Below, piece by piece: positions 9,797 to 18,840 of a stretch of DNA of 43,747 bases. A model generated the notes under the pieces. The model had not been told where the DNA came from. It was given only the letters and a program-made list of their open reading frames with translations, and ran no database searches. A program made the translations under genes and the position numbers. The DNA comes from an uncultured Lachnospiraceae bacterium (GTDB lineage: Bacteria; Bacillota; Clostridia; Lachnospirales; Lachnospiraceae), in NCBI GenBank assembly GCA_944376425.1, contig CALWCS010000085.1, forward strand, positions 1 to 43,747. Direction: 5' to 3'. Numbering within the stretch: position 1 is the first letter of the stretch; each line of letters begins with the position of its first letter.

Positions 9797-11236
9797 ATGA
9801 ATAAGAAAGAGTTCTTAAGAAAAAGGAAACAGGTCAAGAAAAAATATACGGCACTTAGAATCTTAGTACCTCTGTGCTGTCTGATATTAATGACAGTGAT
9901 CGGTTTGATCATACCGATTCGTCCGACTGTTTCATCGGTGGAAAAAAGAAATCTGACCTCTTTTCCTGAATTTTCCGTAGGAGATTTTCTGGACGGAACG
10001 TATACTTCTAATATTTCTCTTTGGTTTGCAGACACGTTTCCAATGAGAGATCAATTGATTGCGGGGAATGATATGGTAACTTCTCTGTACGGATTAAATG
10101 AACAGCAGATTTATGGAGAGATGAAAAGAGGAGACGATATCCCGGATCTTGACAGCGTGGAAAGCGTAGATACTTCAGGGGTAAACCAAAGCGAAGCATC
10201 CCAGGCAGAACCACAGACAGGAAGTGAACCGGAAACTCAGCAAGACAGTCAGACAGAAGTTCAGACAGAAGCGCAGACAGAAGCGCAAACCGAACCGGAA
10301 ACAGAGCCTCAAGTGGATGGAACCATCCATGATGAAGGAGAAACTTTTGGTACGGTATATGTCGCAGATAACAGAGCGTTCAGCGTCTATTATTTTAATC
10401 AGACAGCAGCGGATACATATGCGCAGGCGATCAGTACCTGCTCCGCAATTTTATCGCCAAATGGAATTACGGTCTATGACATTCTTGCTCCGACAAGTAT
10501 AGGAGTGAATCTGGATGACCAGCTTCAGGAAGAGCTGTATTCCAGCAATCAGGGAGATGCGTTCCAGTATATTGAAAAGAAAATGACAGATGGCGTTCAG
10601 GTCGTTAATCCTTATGAGACACTCAGATCACATAACAGTGAGTATTTATATTTCGGTACGGATCATCACTGGACTGCTCTGGGAGCATATTATACGTATA
10701 CTGAGTTCGCAGCGAAGAAAGGAATTACACCTCATACCTTGGATGAGTTCCAGACAATGGAATTTCCGGGATTTTTGGGAACGTTCTATGCAAGCAGCAA
10801 TCAGGCGGAGGCATTGAGAAATAATCCGGATACTGTAATCGCGTATGTTCCAAATGGAACGAATGATATGACTTATATCAGCTATGATGGATTGGAATAT
10901 CAGTGGAATATTATTTCAGATGCAACCGAATACGATGAAAATTCCAAATATATGTGCTTTATCGGAGGAGATCAGCCGTATGAAGAAATTCATAATCCGG
11001 AAATTACAGACGGAAGTGCATGTATTGTCGTAAAGGAATCATATGGAAACGCATTTGTACCGTTTTTAGTGGACCACTATCAAGATGTCTATGTAGTAGA
11101 TTACCGCTATTATGAAGGCAGTTTATCTTATCTGGCACTCAGCAACAATGTTCAGGATATCATCTTCTTAAACAATGCAGAGGCACTGTCTTCTGAAGAC
11201 ACGGTAAATAAGATTTATTCACTGGCTGTCAGCTAA
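9797..11236 (+). CDS. DHHW family protein, AlgJ/AlgX-like partner of the MBOAT acyltransferase
   Basis: This 479-residue protein has a basic N-terminus and one membrane anchor at about residues 21-42, so most of it is extracellular. The family motif DHHW is in YFGTDHHWTALGAYY. A conserved KESYGNAF segment near the C-terminus resembles the SGNH-like active region of AlgJ/AlgX. Residues about 125-175 form a low-complexity linker of QTEAQTE-type units, encoded by 12-base imperfect DNA repeats at 10249-10320. It lies 51 bases after the MBOAT gene, in the same operon. Likely role: final acetyl transfer to a surface polysaccharide. The ribosome binding site (GAAAGGG) is rather far from the ATG. Confidence 0.88.
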   Translation: MNKKEFLRKRKQVKKKYTALRILVPLCCLILMTVIGLIIPIRPTVSSVEKRNLTSFPEFSVGDFLDGTYTSNISLWFADTFPMRDQLIAGNDMVTSLYGLNEQQIYGEMKRGDDIPDLDSVESVDTSGVNQSEASQAEPQTGSEPETQQDSQTEVQTEAQTEAQTEPETEPQVDGTIHDEGETFGTVYVADNRAFSVYYFNQTAADTYAQAISTCSAILSPNGITVYDILAPTSIGVNLDDQLQEELYSSNQGDAFQYIEKKMTDGVQVVNPYETLRSHNSEYLYFGTDHHWTALGAYYTYTEFAAKKGITPHTLDEFQTMEFPGFLGTFYASSNQAEALRNNPDTVIAYVPNGTNDMTYISYDGLEYQWNIISDATEYDENSKYMCFIGGDQPYEEIHNPEITDGSACIVVKESYGNAFVPFLVDHYQDVYVVDYRYYEGSLSYLALSNNVQDIIFLNNAEALSSEDTVNKIYSLAVS

Positions 11237-11275
11237 GAGTTTTACAATTTGATGCAACACTGAAAGCATACAAAT

Positions 11276-11325
11276 AAAAGCAGATCGCTTATACTGTATA
11301 AAAGCATAAAACGATCTGCTTTTTA
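11276..11325 (+). terminator. Intrinsic terminator after the MBOAT-DHHW operon
   Basis: AAAAGCAGATCG pairs with CGATCTGCTTTT around a roughly 24-base loop and a T-run follows on the plus strand. An A-run on the other flank means it may also serve the convergent minus-strand surface-protein gene. Confidence 0.85.
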
Positions 11326-11465
11326 TTTTGGGCTTTTTATCAGAAAATTTTGTTATTTATGAAAACAATCATAATGACGAATCTATTTGCATACGGATCT
11401 GTCATGCTCTGGAAATCAAAAAACGATCCAGACGATAGCTTCCATAATTTCAAAAATCCAGTCGA

Positions 11466-14400
11466 TTACTGATTTTCCGGACGATCCTGAACAAGGCAGA
11501 GCATACCGCTTCCTTCTAGAGAAGTCTCATAGTAATCATCTGTGGAGGTAACAGAAAGTTCAGATCTTGACTCATCAAAATCGGCAACATTTCTAAGGAC
11601 AACGAGGACTTTGCGTTCTGCAAGTTCTGTGCCTGCTTCCTCAGCAGCTTTGTCTTCTTCTGATTTTGGAATTCGTACTTTCAGCCCTGTAATTTGTCCG
11701 GTTACATCTGTTTCTGACAAGATTTCCTCTTCTTCATTTGGATCAGTCTGAGAAGCATCAGCAGCAGATGCCGCCTGTGCCTGAGCAAGAGCAATCTCTT
11801 CTTCATTTGCAGGTCTTGTGATACGGAAACGATAAGCGCTGGATAATTCTACATATTCATCCAGAATCACATATTCTCTCCAGGTCATATCCTCATAGTT
11901 CATCGGAGCAAGACGAACAAGATAACTGTCTTCTGTCAAAGATTCCATAGGAATGATCAAGGACGCTTCTTTTACCTGGAATGCGATCTGTCTAATGCCC
12001 TGAGAACTTAAAGTATCAAGAAATTCACGGCTTAATGACAGATTATGCTGGGAGTATACAGGATCTCCGTATTGATCTAAAGCTTCTTCACCTGTTTCAG
12101 TACGATTGCTGGATGTCTGAAGACTGAGTGTAACCAGATTGGTTTCTTCATCCAGGATAACGGAAGCATTAAAGGAGCAAAGCTGATTGGAACGATCCAG
12201 CATAAAACCAGTGTAATTTTGTTCTCCTGTATAGTTGCCAAGACCAGTTACGATGATAGAGGCAGGCTGATCTTCTGAAGCTTCAGTATAGCTTACCGAA
12301 TAATCCGTTCCCTCTACCAGAGGGGTGGCACCATCCGTTAAAGCGATCGCAACGGTCTGTTTCTGATTTTCCTGATCATATCCTATTGTGCAGGAAGTTG
12401 TCATATTCATAGAAAACAGCGGTTTGGAACTGATGGTAAAGATGCCGTTTACCGTTTTAATATTATAATTTGGATTATCAGCAGCCTCTACGATGATGTC
12501 ATACGTACCTGCAACTTCTCCCTCTGCTCTGGAAAGAGTATAGGAAATGGAATCACCATCTAAGATTCCTTCTGTCACAGCAGTAAGGTCAGGATCAGAA
12601 GCACTAAATATTTTACCGGTATCTTCAGCAGTAATAGTAGCATCTTTTTTAGCAACCTCTACAGAGATTTCAGAACGATATTCTGCTTCAGACCAGTCAT
12701 AGTTTTCCGTATCAGAAGGAGTAAAGATCACTTCATAAGAAGAAGTTCCGGCTTCTGGGCGTGTGGACGCTTCTGCCCATGCAAAAGTTCCATATTCTGC
12801 ACTTCCTTCTGTCAGGGTGCTTTCAGAAAGGGACTGTCCATAAGTAATTGAGCTTGCGGTAGGCCAGATAATTTCCGGAGCCTGCGCTTTATTTACCGTG
12901 ATTTCAACGTCTGCTGATGCGGCGAGATAATTATCTGTCTCCGGAGCGGAAACCGTTACGGTGTAAGTTCCAGGTTCCGTGACACTCTCAAGAGAATAAG
13001 ACAGTTCTGCCTCTGAATGATTTAAAACAGCGCCGGAGTTTACAGCAAAAGGTTCACCGGAGTAAGTATAGGAAGAGGTCATACCGCTGACATCGATAGA
13101 AGCAGCTGCTTTTTGCACGGAAACTGTCACTGTATGCTCAAGAGAGACGTTAGAGTAATCATAATGATCCGTATCATTAGGAGTATAGACGATGACATAT
13201 TCGGTAGAGTCGCTGTCAGAGACAGACGGAACGATGGAATCATCCTGCCAGGAGAAGGTACCGGCGGTATCTTCAGAAGTCAGAGTACTCTCGGCAAGGG
13301 ACTGTCCATAAGTGATCGAACTTGCGGTAGGCCAGATAATTTCCGGAGCCTGTGCTTTTGAAATGGTATACGGGATGAAATCAGTAGAAGCTGCCATATA
13401 CTGTGAAGTCTGAGGAGCAGAAATCATAATATAATAGCTGCCGACCTCTGTAGGAGCTTCTGACAGAGGATTTTGATCCTGATCATACCATGCAACGGAA
13501 ATTTCGCCATCACCGTTATATGTATAAGAACTACTGTCAATGGAAGCAGCACTTCCATCATACGCCTTTCCTAATTCACCTTCCACGGAAATGGAAGCAT
13601 CTTGTAAAACATATAAATCAACAGATTCTGTACGGATCTCAGAAGCAAACTGTTCTCCTTCTACAGCCTTTGTACGCAGCTGTACCTGTTCAATATGGCT
13701 TGCAGTAGCCAAATTGGAAAATACCCCGCTATCCTGCCATGGTGTTGTCGAGCCATCTGGAAGGACAAGGCGGATTTCAATATCAGATTCGGTCCAGCCT
13801 TCGCAAGTCAGACTGTCTACCGTTGCGCTCCAGCTTCCGGCGACTTGTTCCGCAGCCGTCTCTATGCTGTCTGATAATGCAGAACGTGCAGGAATGGAGA
13901 TCGGTTCGCTGTAAAATGTTTCCTGATCCTGAATGACAAGCATAGCTCTGAGTTGTGCTGCTTCAGAAGAAGGAAGTCCTAAAGAACTTAAATCAAGAAC
14001 AAGCTGTACGCCATCATTGACGATTTCCTGATCAGCAGTTTCTTGATCGGCAGTTTCCTCATCAGAAGATTCAGCAGCTTCTTGATCAGTAGCTTCTTCA
14101 GATGCAATATAAGAAACACCGGTTTGCACGCCAGGAATTTCAGAGTAATTTTCCGGATAGGAAATAGTGACAGTTTCATTTACATAGTCGATTTCTACAG
14201 AAGGTTCTGTTGGACTGATACTCCAAGAAGTAGAGACAGAGCCGTCTGAAAGTGTAAAGTTAGAATCTGTGCAGATCAAAGTAGCAGTAGCCGTTTTTTC
14301 AGATCCAGGATTGACACAATCTTCAGAGTAAGTATAACCTTCTACGGAGATATTTTCCGGCAGAGATTCCTCTGAGATTTCAGGTTTTTGCTCAGAACCA

Positions 14401-15140
14401 TTATATTCGAATTCAGTCTGCGTCCATTGAATCTGCTCAAGCGCAGAAATATCATAAGATGCAGGAGTGATAGTTACGGTTACATCTTCAGGCTGAGAGA
14501 GAGAATAGTTCTTAGCATCCTCACCTGTCAGAGTATATCCTGTAACAGTGACAGGTTTGTTTTCGCCCGCATTGGCATCTTCTAATGTCATTGTAACATT
14601 AGAGGTATCAAGTGATACGTCATCATCTTCTTCGATATCAGATGCGTTTAAAGTTCCGAGAGAAGAGCTGTCCGGCTGCACGGAAAGCGTCTCATCGTAA
14701 GCACGGCTGGTGGCCTTTGCACCAGTTACGGTCAGAGGTTTGCGCGTAATTGAGCAACCCACAAGAGAAATACTCTGAGGAGCGATATATTTATCAGCAT
14801 CATCTCCGGTTAAAGTATAAGTGACAACGATTGTTTTTCCAGAACCTGCATTTGCGTCTTGATATTGTGCACTTACTTCAATAGATACATCATCTCCGGG
14901 TGTAAAACCGTGTATATCACCCATCTCCAGAATTTTTGCATCTGTTGTACCGTCATATACTTTTGTTCTTTCAATTGTTGGTGTTTCGGCAGTCAATTGA
15001 CGGGCATCTTCAGAGTGATCAGTTCTAATCTGCACAGAATCTGAAGAGGCATGTGCGGGCACAGATGCAGCTCCTGCCGCTCCTGTGATGACAGCGACCG
15101 ACAGACAAATGCCCATGGTTCTTACTTTTTTGTTTTTCAT
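11466..15140 (-). CDS. Large secreted protein with YDG and MBG-like repeat domains
   Basis: The protein has 1224 residues. A Sec signal peptide ends near ASVPAHASSD (about residue 32). Next come two YDG-type repeats, each with a KVYDG/RAYDE start and a DANAG..VTVTGYTLTGEDAKNY core. In the middle are MBG-like repeats, two of which share the segment APEIIWPTASSITYGQSL almost unchanged. The last third contains a GLGNYTGE motif and a Glu/Asp-rich linker. No LPXTG, SLH or membrane tail is visible, so anchoring is unexplained. YDG/MBG domains are Ig-like building blocks of adhesins and surface fibres. The start has a good site (AAGGGGGATCC). An acidic DQETADQE-type stretch is at about residues 355-372. 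Ligand unknown. Confidence 0.85.
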   Translation of the reverse strand: MKNKKVRTMGICLSVAVITGAAGAASVPAHASSDSVQIRTDHSEDARQLTAETPTIERTKVYDGTTDAKILEMGDIHGFTPGDDVSIEVSAQYQDANAGSGKTIVVTYTLTGDDADKYIAPQSISLVGCSITRKPLTVTGAKATSRAYDETLSVQPDSSSLGTLNASDIEEDDDVSLDTSNVTMTLEDANAGENKPVTVTGYTLTGEDAKNYSLSQPEDVTVTITPASYDISALEQIQWTQTEFEYNGSEQKPEISEESLPENISVEGYTYSEDCVNPGSEKTATATLICTDSNFTLSDGSVSTSWSISPTEPSVEIDYVNETVTISYPENYSEIPGVQTGVSYIASEEATDQEAAESSDEETADQETADQEIVNDGVQLVLDLSSLGLPSSEAAQLRAMLVIQDQETFYSEPISIPARSALSDSIETAAEQVAGSWSATVDSLTCEGWTESDIEIRLVLPDGSTTPWQDSGVFSNLATASHIEQVQLRTKAVEGEQFASEIRTESVDLYVLQDASISVEGELGKAYDGSAASIDSSSYTYNGDGEISVAWYDQDQNPLSEAPTEVGSYYIMISAPQTSQYMAASTDFIPYTISKAQAPEIIWPTASSITYGQSLAESTLTSEDTAGTFSWQDDSIVPSVSDSDSTEYVIVYTPNDTDHYDYSNVSLEHTVTVSVQKAAASIDVSGMTSSYTYSGEPFAVNSGAVLNHSEAELSYSLESVTEPGTYTVTVSAPETDNYLAASADVEITVNKAQAPEIIWPTASSITYGQSLSESTLTEGSAEYGTFAWAEASTRPEAGTSSYEVIFTPSDTENYDWSEAEYRSEISVEVAKKDATITAEDTGKIFSASDPDLTAVTEGILDGDSISYTLSRAEGEVAGTYDIIVEAADNPNYNIKTVNGIFTISSKPLFSMNMTTSCTIGYDQENQKQTVAIALTDGATPLVEGTDYSVSYTEASEDQPASIIVTGLGNYTGEQNYTGFMLDRSNQLCSFNASVILDEETNLVTLSLQTSSNRTETGEEALDQYGDPVYSQHNLSLSREFLDTLSSQGIRQIAFQVKEASLIIPMESLTEDSYLVRLAPMNYEDMTWREYVILDEYVELSSAYRFRITRPANEEEIALAQAQAASAADASQTDPNEEEEILSETDVTGQITGLKVRIPKSEEDKAAEEAGTELAERKVLVVLRNVADFDESRSELSVTSTDDYYETSLEGSGMLCLVQDRPENQ
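12831..12890. repeat. Coding repeat copy 1 in the surface protein
   Basis: About 60 bp nearly identical to 13299-13358, encoding the shared MBG-type segment. The two copies lie 468 bp apart in direct orientation, so recombination between them would delete one domain in frame (468 = 3 x 156). Confidence 0.8.
13299..13358. repeat. Coding repeat copy 2 in the surface protein
   Basis: Partner of the repeat at 12831-12890, with only a few silent differences. The conservation is greater at DNA level than in the surrounding repeat units. Confidence 0.8.
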
Positions 15141-15656
15141 GAAAATAGGATCCCCCTTTTCTCAAAATTATGATGTTTTTAGTGCCTTCTCCGGCAAGTC
15201 AGATAGTCTTTATTTGTGAAAGCAATGAAGCAGCAAATTTGAAATCGGTCTGAAACCTCTATCTGTCATATGCGGGCGGAACAGATAGAATTTCAAATAT
15301 ATTTTGCTATACTTTGTTATCCCTTGAATCAATGAAAAAATTAACAGGAATACACGTATCAAAAATAAAAACGGTCTGATATACCTTTGTCCCAGTATGT
15401 TTTGATTAAACATATCGGGGAAAGAAGGATATTTTCTTTCTCTTTACTTTGTAATCCCCCAAAATTAAGAAAAAAAGAAAAACAATCCTTATAGCTCATT
15501 TTACTACAGATATCAAGGAAAAGAAATGGTTTATTTTTAACTTTACTTCTTAAAAATTTATGAAAAAGGGACTTACTGATGAAATTAGAAAATAAATTGT
15601 GAAAATTTTTGAAAATAAGCAGGAAAAATAGGACGGATCTTCTCAAAACTGACAGA
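15141..15656 (-). promoter_or_regulatory. Upstream region of the surface-protein gene with a nested dyad
   Basis: No gene is supported here. On the minus strand the leader contains a nested dyad: outer arms at 15237-15245 and 15290-15298 (ATTTGAAAT / ATTTCAAAT), inner arms at 15258-15266 and 15281-15289 (TCTATCTGT / ACAGATAGA). A weak minus-strand promoter candidate (TTGATT, TATAGC, 15-base spacer) lies just upstream. The remainder, 15400-15656, is AT-rich and shows nothing I can name. Confidence 0.45.
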
Positions 15657-15701
15657 AACACCCGGACAGAATAGAGTTTTTATCTGCCCGAGTGTTTTTT
15701 G
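15657..15701 (-). terminator. Intrinsic terminator after the metal ATPase
   Basis: A 13-bp stem (ACACTCGGGCAGA on the minus strand) closes with two G-U wobbles only when read as minus-strand RNA; on the plus strand the same positions are A-C mismatches. This points to selection on the minus-strand transcript, that is, the ATPase mRNA. Confidence 0.7.
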
Positions 15702-15713
15702 CAGCATTTTCAT

Positions 15714-18608
15714 TTAGTGATTCTTTTTATACAAAATTCGGATAGAATTCAGAACGCAAAGCATTGCCACTCCGGTATCGGCAAATACCGCAAGCCACAT
15801 AGAAGCAATACCGGCAAGACCAAGGATCATAACAAGAGCTTTGATAATTAACGCAAAAATTACGTTTTGCCATGAGATAACGTTAGTGGCACGGGCGATT
15901 GCCAGAGAAGAAGGAATTGCTTCCATACTCGATGTCATAAATACAACATCAGCCGCTTCAATCGCAGCATCAGCACCGCTGCCCATAGCAGCTCCGACAT
16001 CAGCGCCGGCAAGAACAGGAGCATCATTGATTCCGTCTCCAACAAACATAACTGCTCCATGAGCAGCACGGATCTGTTGCAATTCATTTAATTTATCCTG
16101 TGGAAGAAGCTTTGCGTGAACTTCGTCAATACCCGTTTCTTTTGCAACTGCTTCTGCACTTTCTATGGAATCTCCAGTCAGCATGACAGTAGTGATACCA
16201 AGATTTTTCAACTTTGAAATTGCAGACTTGGCATCGTGTTTAATGGTATCGGAAATTATGAGAGATCCGATCAATATGCCATCCTTAGCCACAAGAACTT
16301 CTGTTCCAAAAGAATCAGAACGATAAGAGGAAAGCGATACGTGGTATTTTTCCATCAGTTTTTTATTTCCGCACAGAATAGTTCCTTCCCTCAAAACAGC
16401 ACGAATTCCATGACCGGCAATCTCTTCTACTGATTCAGGATGGACAAGTTCGATTCCTTCGTCTTTGGCTGCCGACACGATACTGTTTGCAATTGGATGA
16501 GTGGAAGTCAGTTCACAGCTGGCACACAGACGCAGAAGATCATCTTTGCCGGTGCCATGAAGAGGAATGACCTTTTGAAGTACAAAGTTTCCTTCAGTAA
16601 TAGTTCCCGTTTTATCCATAATAACCGTAGTAATATTTTTCATTGCCTCTAAGGAGACCCCGCCTTTAAATAAAATTCCACGTTTGGAACCGGCTCCGAT
16701 TCCGGAAAAAAATGCAAGCGGTACACTTAACACAAGAGCGCAAGGACAACTGATAACTAAAAAGGTTAAGGCCGTGTAGATCCATTGATGCCATTCTCCA
16801 GTGATGAGAGAGGGAATAATGGCAGTGGCAAGTGCGAGAAAAACAACGAAAGGCGTGTAGATTCTTGCAAATCGTGTAATAAAGCGGTCAATTTTAGGTT
16901 TGCTGGCAGCCGCATTTTCAACAGAATCTAAAATACGAGTCACCATGGATTCTTCTAATACTTTTTCAACGCGTATTTTTAAAAGTCCTGATGTATTGAC
17001 ACATCCGGAAATAACTTCGTCTCCATAACCGGCTTTGACAGGTATCGGTTCGCCAGTGACTGGCGAGGTATCAATTCGGCTTTCACCATCGATAATAATA
17101 CCGTCAAGAGGAATACGATCGCCAGGTTTAATGATTAAAATATCTCCGACATTTGCATCTTCGGCAGGAATTACGCGGACATCGTCTCCGATAGCAAGCG
17201 TTACAGTTTCAGGACGCATATCTACGGCATCCATAATCTGACTGCGGCTTCTTTCTACCGCTTTATGTTCAAAAAATTCACCGATTCGATAAAAGAGCAT
17301 AACACCTACGGCTTCTGGATACTCACGAATGACAATAGCACCCAAAGTTGCAATAGACATTAGAAAATTTTCATCAAAAATCTGTCCTCTTATCAGATTC
17401 TTTCCGGCTGTAATCAAAATATGACTGCCCAGAATGAAATAGGCGACAAGAAAAACAATGGCAGCGGGAATCGAAATTCCCATATGTTCCATAATTTCAC
17501 CTGCAATAAAAAGGACTGCTCCGGATACGAGTGTTAAAATCGTTTTTGTATTATCAGAAATTCTCCGTGCAGCAGGCAGTGTTTTTTTGACAGGCAAAAC
17601 ATCAGCACTTTTAGGTCTGGTATCCTTTGGGATAATTTTGGCGTCGGGTTCGATAGAAGTACAAACTGTCTGTAATTTCTGGAGTAAAGCGTCCGGATTC
17701 TTTGCAGTGACACGGAGCTGTTTAGTAGCAAAAGTAAGCACTGCGCTTGTAATTTCAGGAAGGGCGTTAATCTGACGTTCAATTTTAGCCGCACAGTTCG
17801 CACAGTCAAGATTTTCCACTGTATAAGTACGAGTAATCAGTGTTCCAGGAGATTTTTCACGTGGAATAATCTTAATGTCTGGCTCAATAGAAGCACAAAT
17901 CTGCTGAATTCTGGGAATTAGAGTCTCCAGATTTTGTGCTGAGAGCCTTAGCTGTTTGGTAGCAAAAGTGATAGAGGCATAAGCAACACCTGGAAGTTCT
18001 TTAATTTTTTTCTCCATTTTAGCTGCACAATTTGCACAATCTAAATTTTCAAGAAGATACACTTTCTTGACACAGTCAGCATCTGGCATATGACACGTGC
18101 AATTTGCAAGACTTTCTCCGCAGACATCACAATATTCTTCGTGAGGATGACATAATTCACACTGGCAGTCCTCGGGATGACCTGAAACATGATGGGAATG
18201 TTCATGGTTACAGTCACAGTGATCGTGGTGCTTTTCGTGGGAATGTTCATGGTTACAGTCACAGTGATCGTGATGGTGCTCTTCGTGGGAATGTTCATGG
18301 TTACAGTCACAGTGATCATGGTGGTGTTCTCTGTGCGAATCCTCTTTTTTTACAGAAGAGAGAAAAGGAGTGACCGTAGCGTGGCGACCGCGTTTGGCAT
18401 CCGTAATTTCAATATCTGGTTCCAGTGAATTGGCAATTTTTTGAATTTGCGGAATCAATTCATCTGGATTTTCAGCTGTAATACGAAGTTGTCTGGTGGC
18501 AAAAGTGATAGTCGCTTCTTCAATTCCGGGAAGAGCAGCTACCTTTCTCTCAATTTTAGCTGCACAGTTTGCACAGCCAAGATGTTCTAAAATATATGTT
18601 TTCTTCAT
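15714..18608 (-). CDS. Heavy-metal-exporting P1B-type ATPase (Zn/Cd/Co/Pb) with three HMA domains and His-rich linker
   Basis: The protein has 964 residues from the ATG at 18608, which has AAAGGAGAA 9 bases upstream. A longer frame from 18662 lacks such a site. Three heavy-metal-associated domains each carry a CANC motif (near residues 12, 190 and 270). Between the first and second lies a His/Cys/Asp-rich linker of three tandem HHDHCDCNHEHSH units. The pump core has CPC at 621-623, the phosphorylated D665 in DKTGT, and GDGINDAP. The CPC motif and His-rich linker point to Zn2+/Cd2+ export rather than copper. An ArsR-type operator in the promoter supports this. Most relatives have one HMA domain, so three plus a His repeat is metal-binding rich. 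Confidence 0.93.
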   Translation of the reverse strand: MKKTYILEHLGCANCAAKIERKVAALPGIEEATITFATRQLRITAENPDELIPQIQKIANSLEPDIEITDAKRGRHATVTPFLSSVKKEDSHREHHHDHCDCNHEHSHEEHHHDHCDCNHEHSHEKHHDHCDCNHEHSHHVSGHPEDCQCELCHPHEEYCDVCGESLANCTCHMPDADCVKKVYLLENLDCANCAAKMEKKIKELPGVAYASITFATKQLRLSAQNLETLIPRIQQICASIEPDIKIIPREKSPGTLITRTYTVENLDCANCAAKIERQINALPEITSAVLTFATKQLRVTAKNPDALLQKLQTVCTSIEPDAKIIPKDTRPKSADVLPVKKTLPAARRISDNTKTILTLVSGAVLFIAGEIMEHMGISIPAAIVFLVAYFILGSHILITAGKNLIRGQIFDENFLMSIATLGAIVIREYPEAVGVMLFYRIGEFFEHKAVERSRSQIMDAVDMRPETVTLAIGDDVRVIPAEDANVGDILIIKPGDRIPLDGIIIDGESRIDTSPVTGEPIPVKAGYGDEVISGCVNTSGLLKIRVEKVLEESMVTRILDSVENAAASKPKIDRFITRFARIYTPFVVFLALATAIIPSLITGEWHQWIYTALTFLVISCPCALVLSVPLAFFSGIGAGSKRGILFKGGVSLEAMKNITTVIMDKTGTITEGNFVLQKVIPLHGTGKDDLLRLCASCELTSTHPIANSIVSAAKDEGIELVHPESVEEIAGHGIRAVLREGTILCGNKKLMEKYHVSLSSYRSDSFGTEVLVAKDGILIGSLIISDTIKHDAKSAISKLKNLGITTVMLTGDSIESAEAVAKETGIDEVHAKLLPQDKLNELQQIRAAHGAVMFVGDGINDAPVLAGADVGAAMGSGADAAIEAADVVFMTSSMEAIPSSLAIARATNVISWQNVIFALIIKALVMILGLAGIASMWLAVFADTGVAMLCVLNSIRILYKKNH
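18193..18333. repeat. Tandem repeat encoding the His-rich metal-binding linker
   Basis: Three tandem copies with periods of 45 and 48 bp, nearly identical at DNA level, each encoding HHDHCDCNHEHSH-like residues. The copy number is probably variable between strains through slippage. Confidence 0.85.
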
Positions 18609-18683
18609 AATAAGGAAATTCTCCTTTCCTGAAAAAATTTCTGCCTGTGAAACGGAGTTCACAGAATCAATCTTAATTTATGA

Positions 18684-18707
18684 ACATATGAATAATAATT
18701 CATATGT
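18684..18707 (-). promoter_or_regulatory. Putative ArsR/SmtB-family operator of the metal ATPase
   Basis: A perfect inverted repeat, ACATATGAAT and ATTCATATGT around four bases, lies directly downstream of the ATPase -10 box. Its ATATGAA..TTCATAT form matches operators of ArsR-family zinc/cadmium sensors such as CzrA. The repressor gene is not in this window. Assignment is by resemblance. Confidence 0.65.
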
Positions 18708-18714
18708 CGATACT

Positions 18715-18743
18715 ATAATCCCACAATTTTCTTCTCTTGTCAA
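18715..18743 (-). promoter_or_regulatory. Promoter of the metal ATPase
   Basis: On the minus strand TTGACA (18743-18738) is followed after 17 bases by GATTAT (18720-18715). The dyad at 18684-18707 would cover the transcription start. Confidence 0.65.
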
Positions 18744-18801
18744 GCAGAAGTATAGAGAAAATAAAAAAACTTTTTCACTCAGGAAAAAGAGGTATTTTTT
18801 A

Positions 18802-18830
18802 TTGACAAACGAAATATAATATAGTATATT
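18802..18830 (+). promoter_or_regulatory. Promoter of the DUF3793-flavodoxin pair
   Basis: A perfect TTGACA (18802-18807), a 17-base spacer and TATATT (18825-18830). Transcription would start near the dyad that follows. Confidence 0.75.
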
Positions 18831-18840
18831 ATCGATATAG

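Noticed and set aside
12831..13358. Two 60-bp direct repeats as ends of an insertion element
   Set aside because: Both encode the same protein domain segment in frame, and there is no transposase between them.
15359..15661. Minus-strand ORF of about 100 residues in the gap before the surface protein
   Set aside because: Phe/Leu/Lys-rich composition is what AT-rich non-coding DNA yields; no ribosome binding site and no recognisable motif.
18193..18333. Three regularly spaced repeats as a CRISPR array
   Set aside because: Units are contiguous, without unique spacers, and lie inside an in-frame coding region.
18041..18428. Overlapping repetitive ORFs on both strands around the His-rich repeat (MFMVTVTVI-type)
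   Set aside because: They are alternate-frame shadows of the tandem repeat coding for the ATPase linker.
18609..18662. 18-residue N-terminal extension of the metal ATPase from ATG 18662
   Set aside because: No ribosome binding site before it, whereas ATG 18608 has AAAGGAG at good spacing and begins right at the HMA domain.
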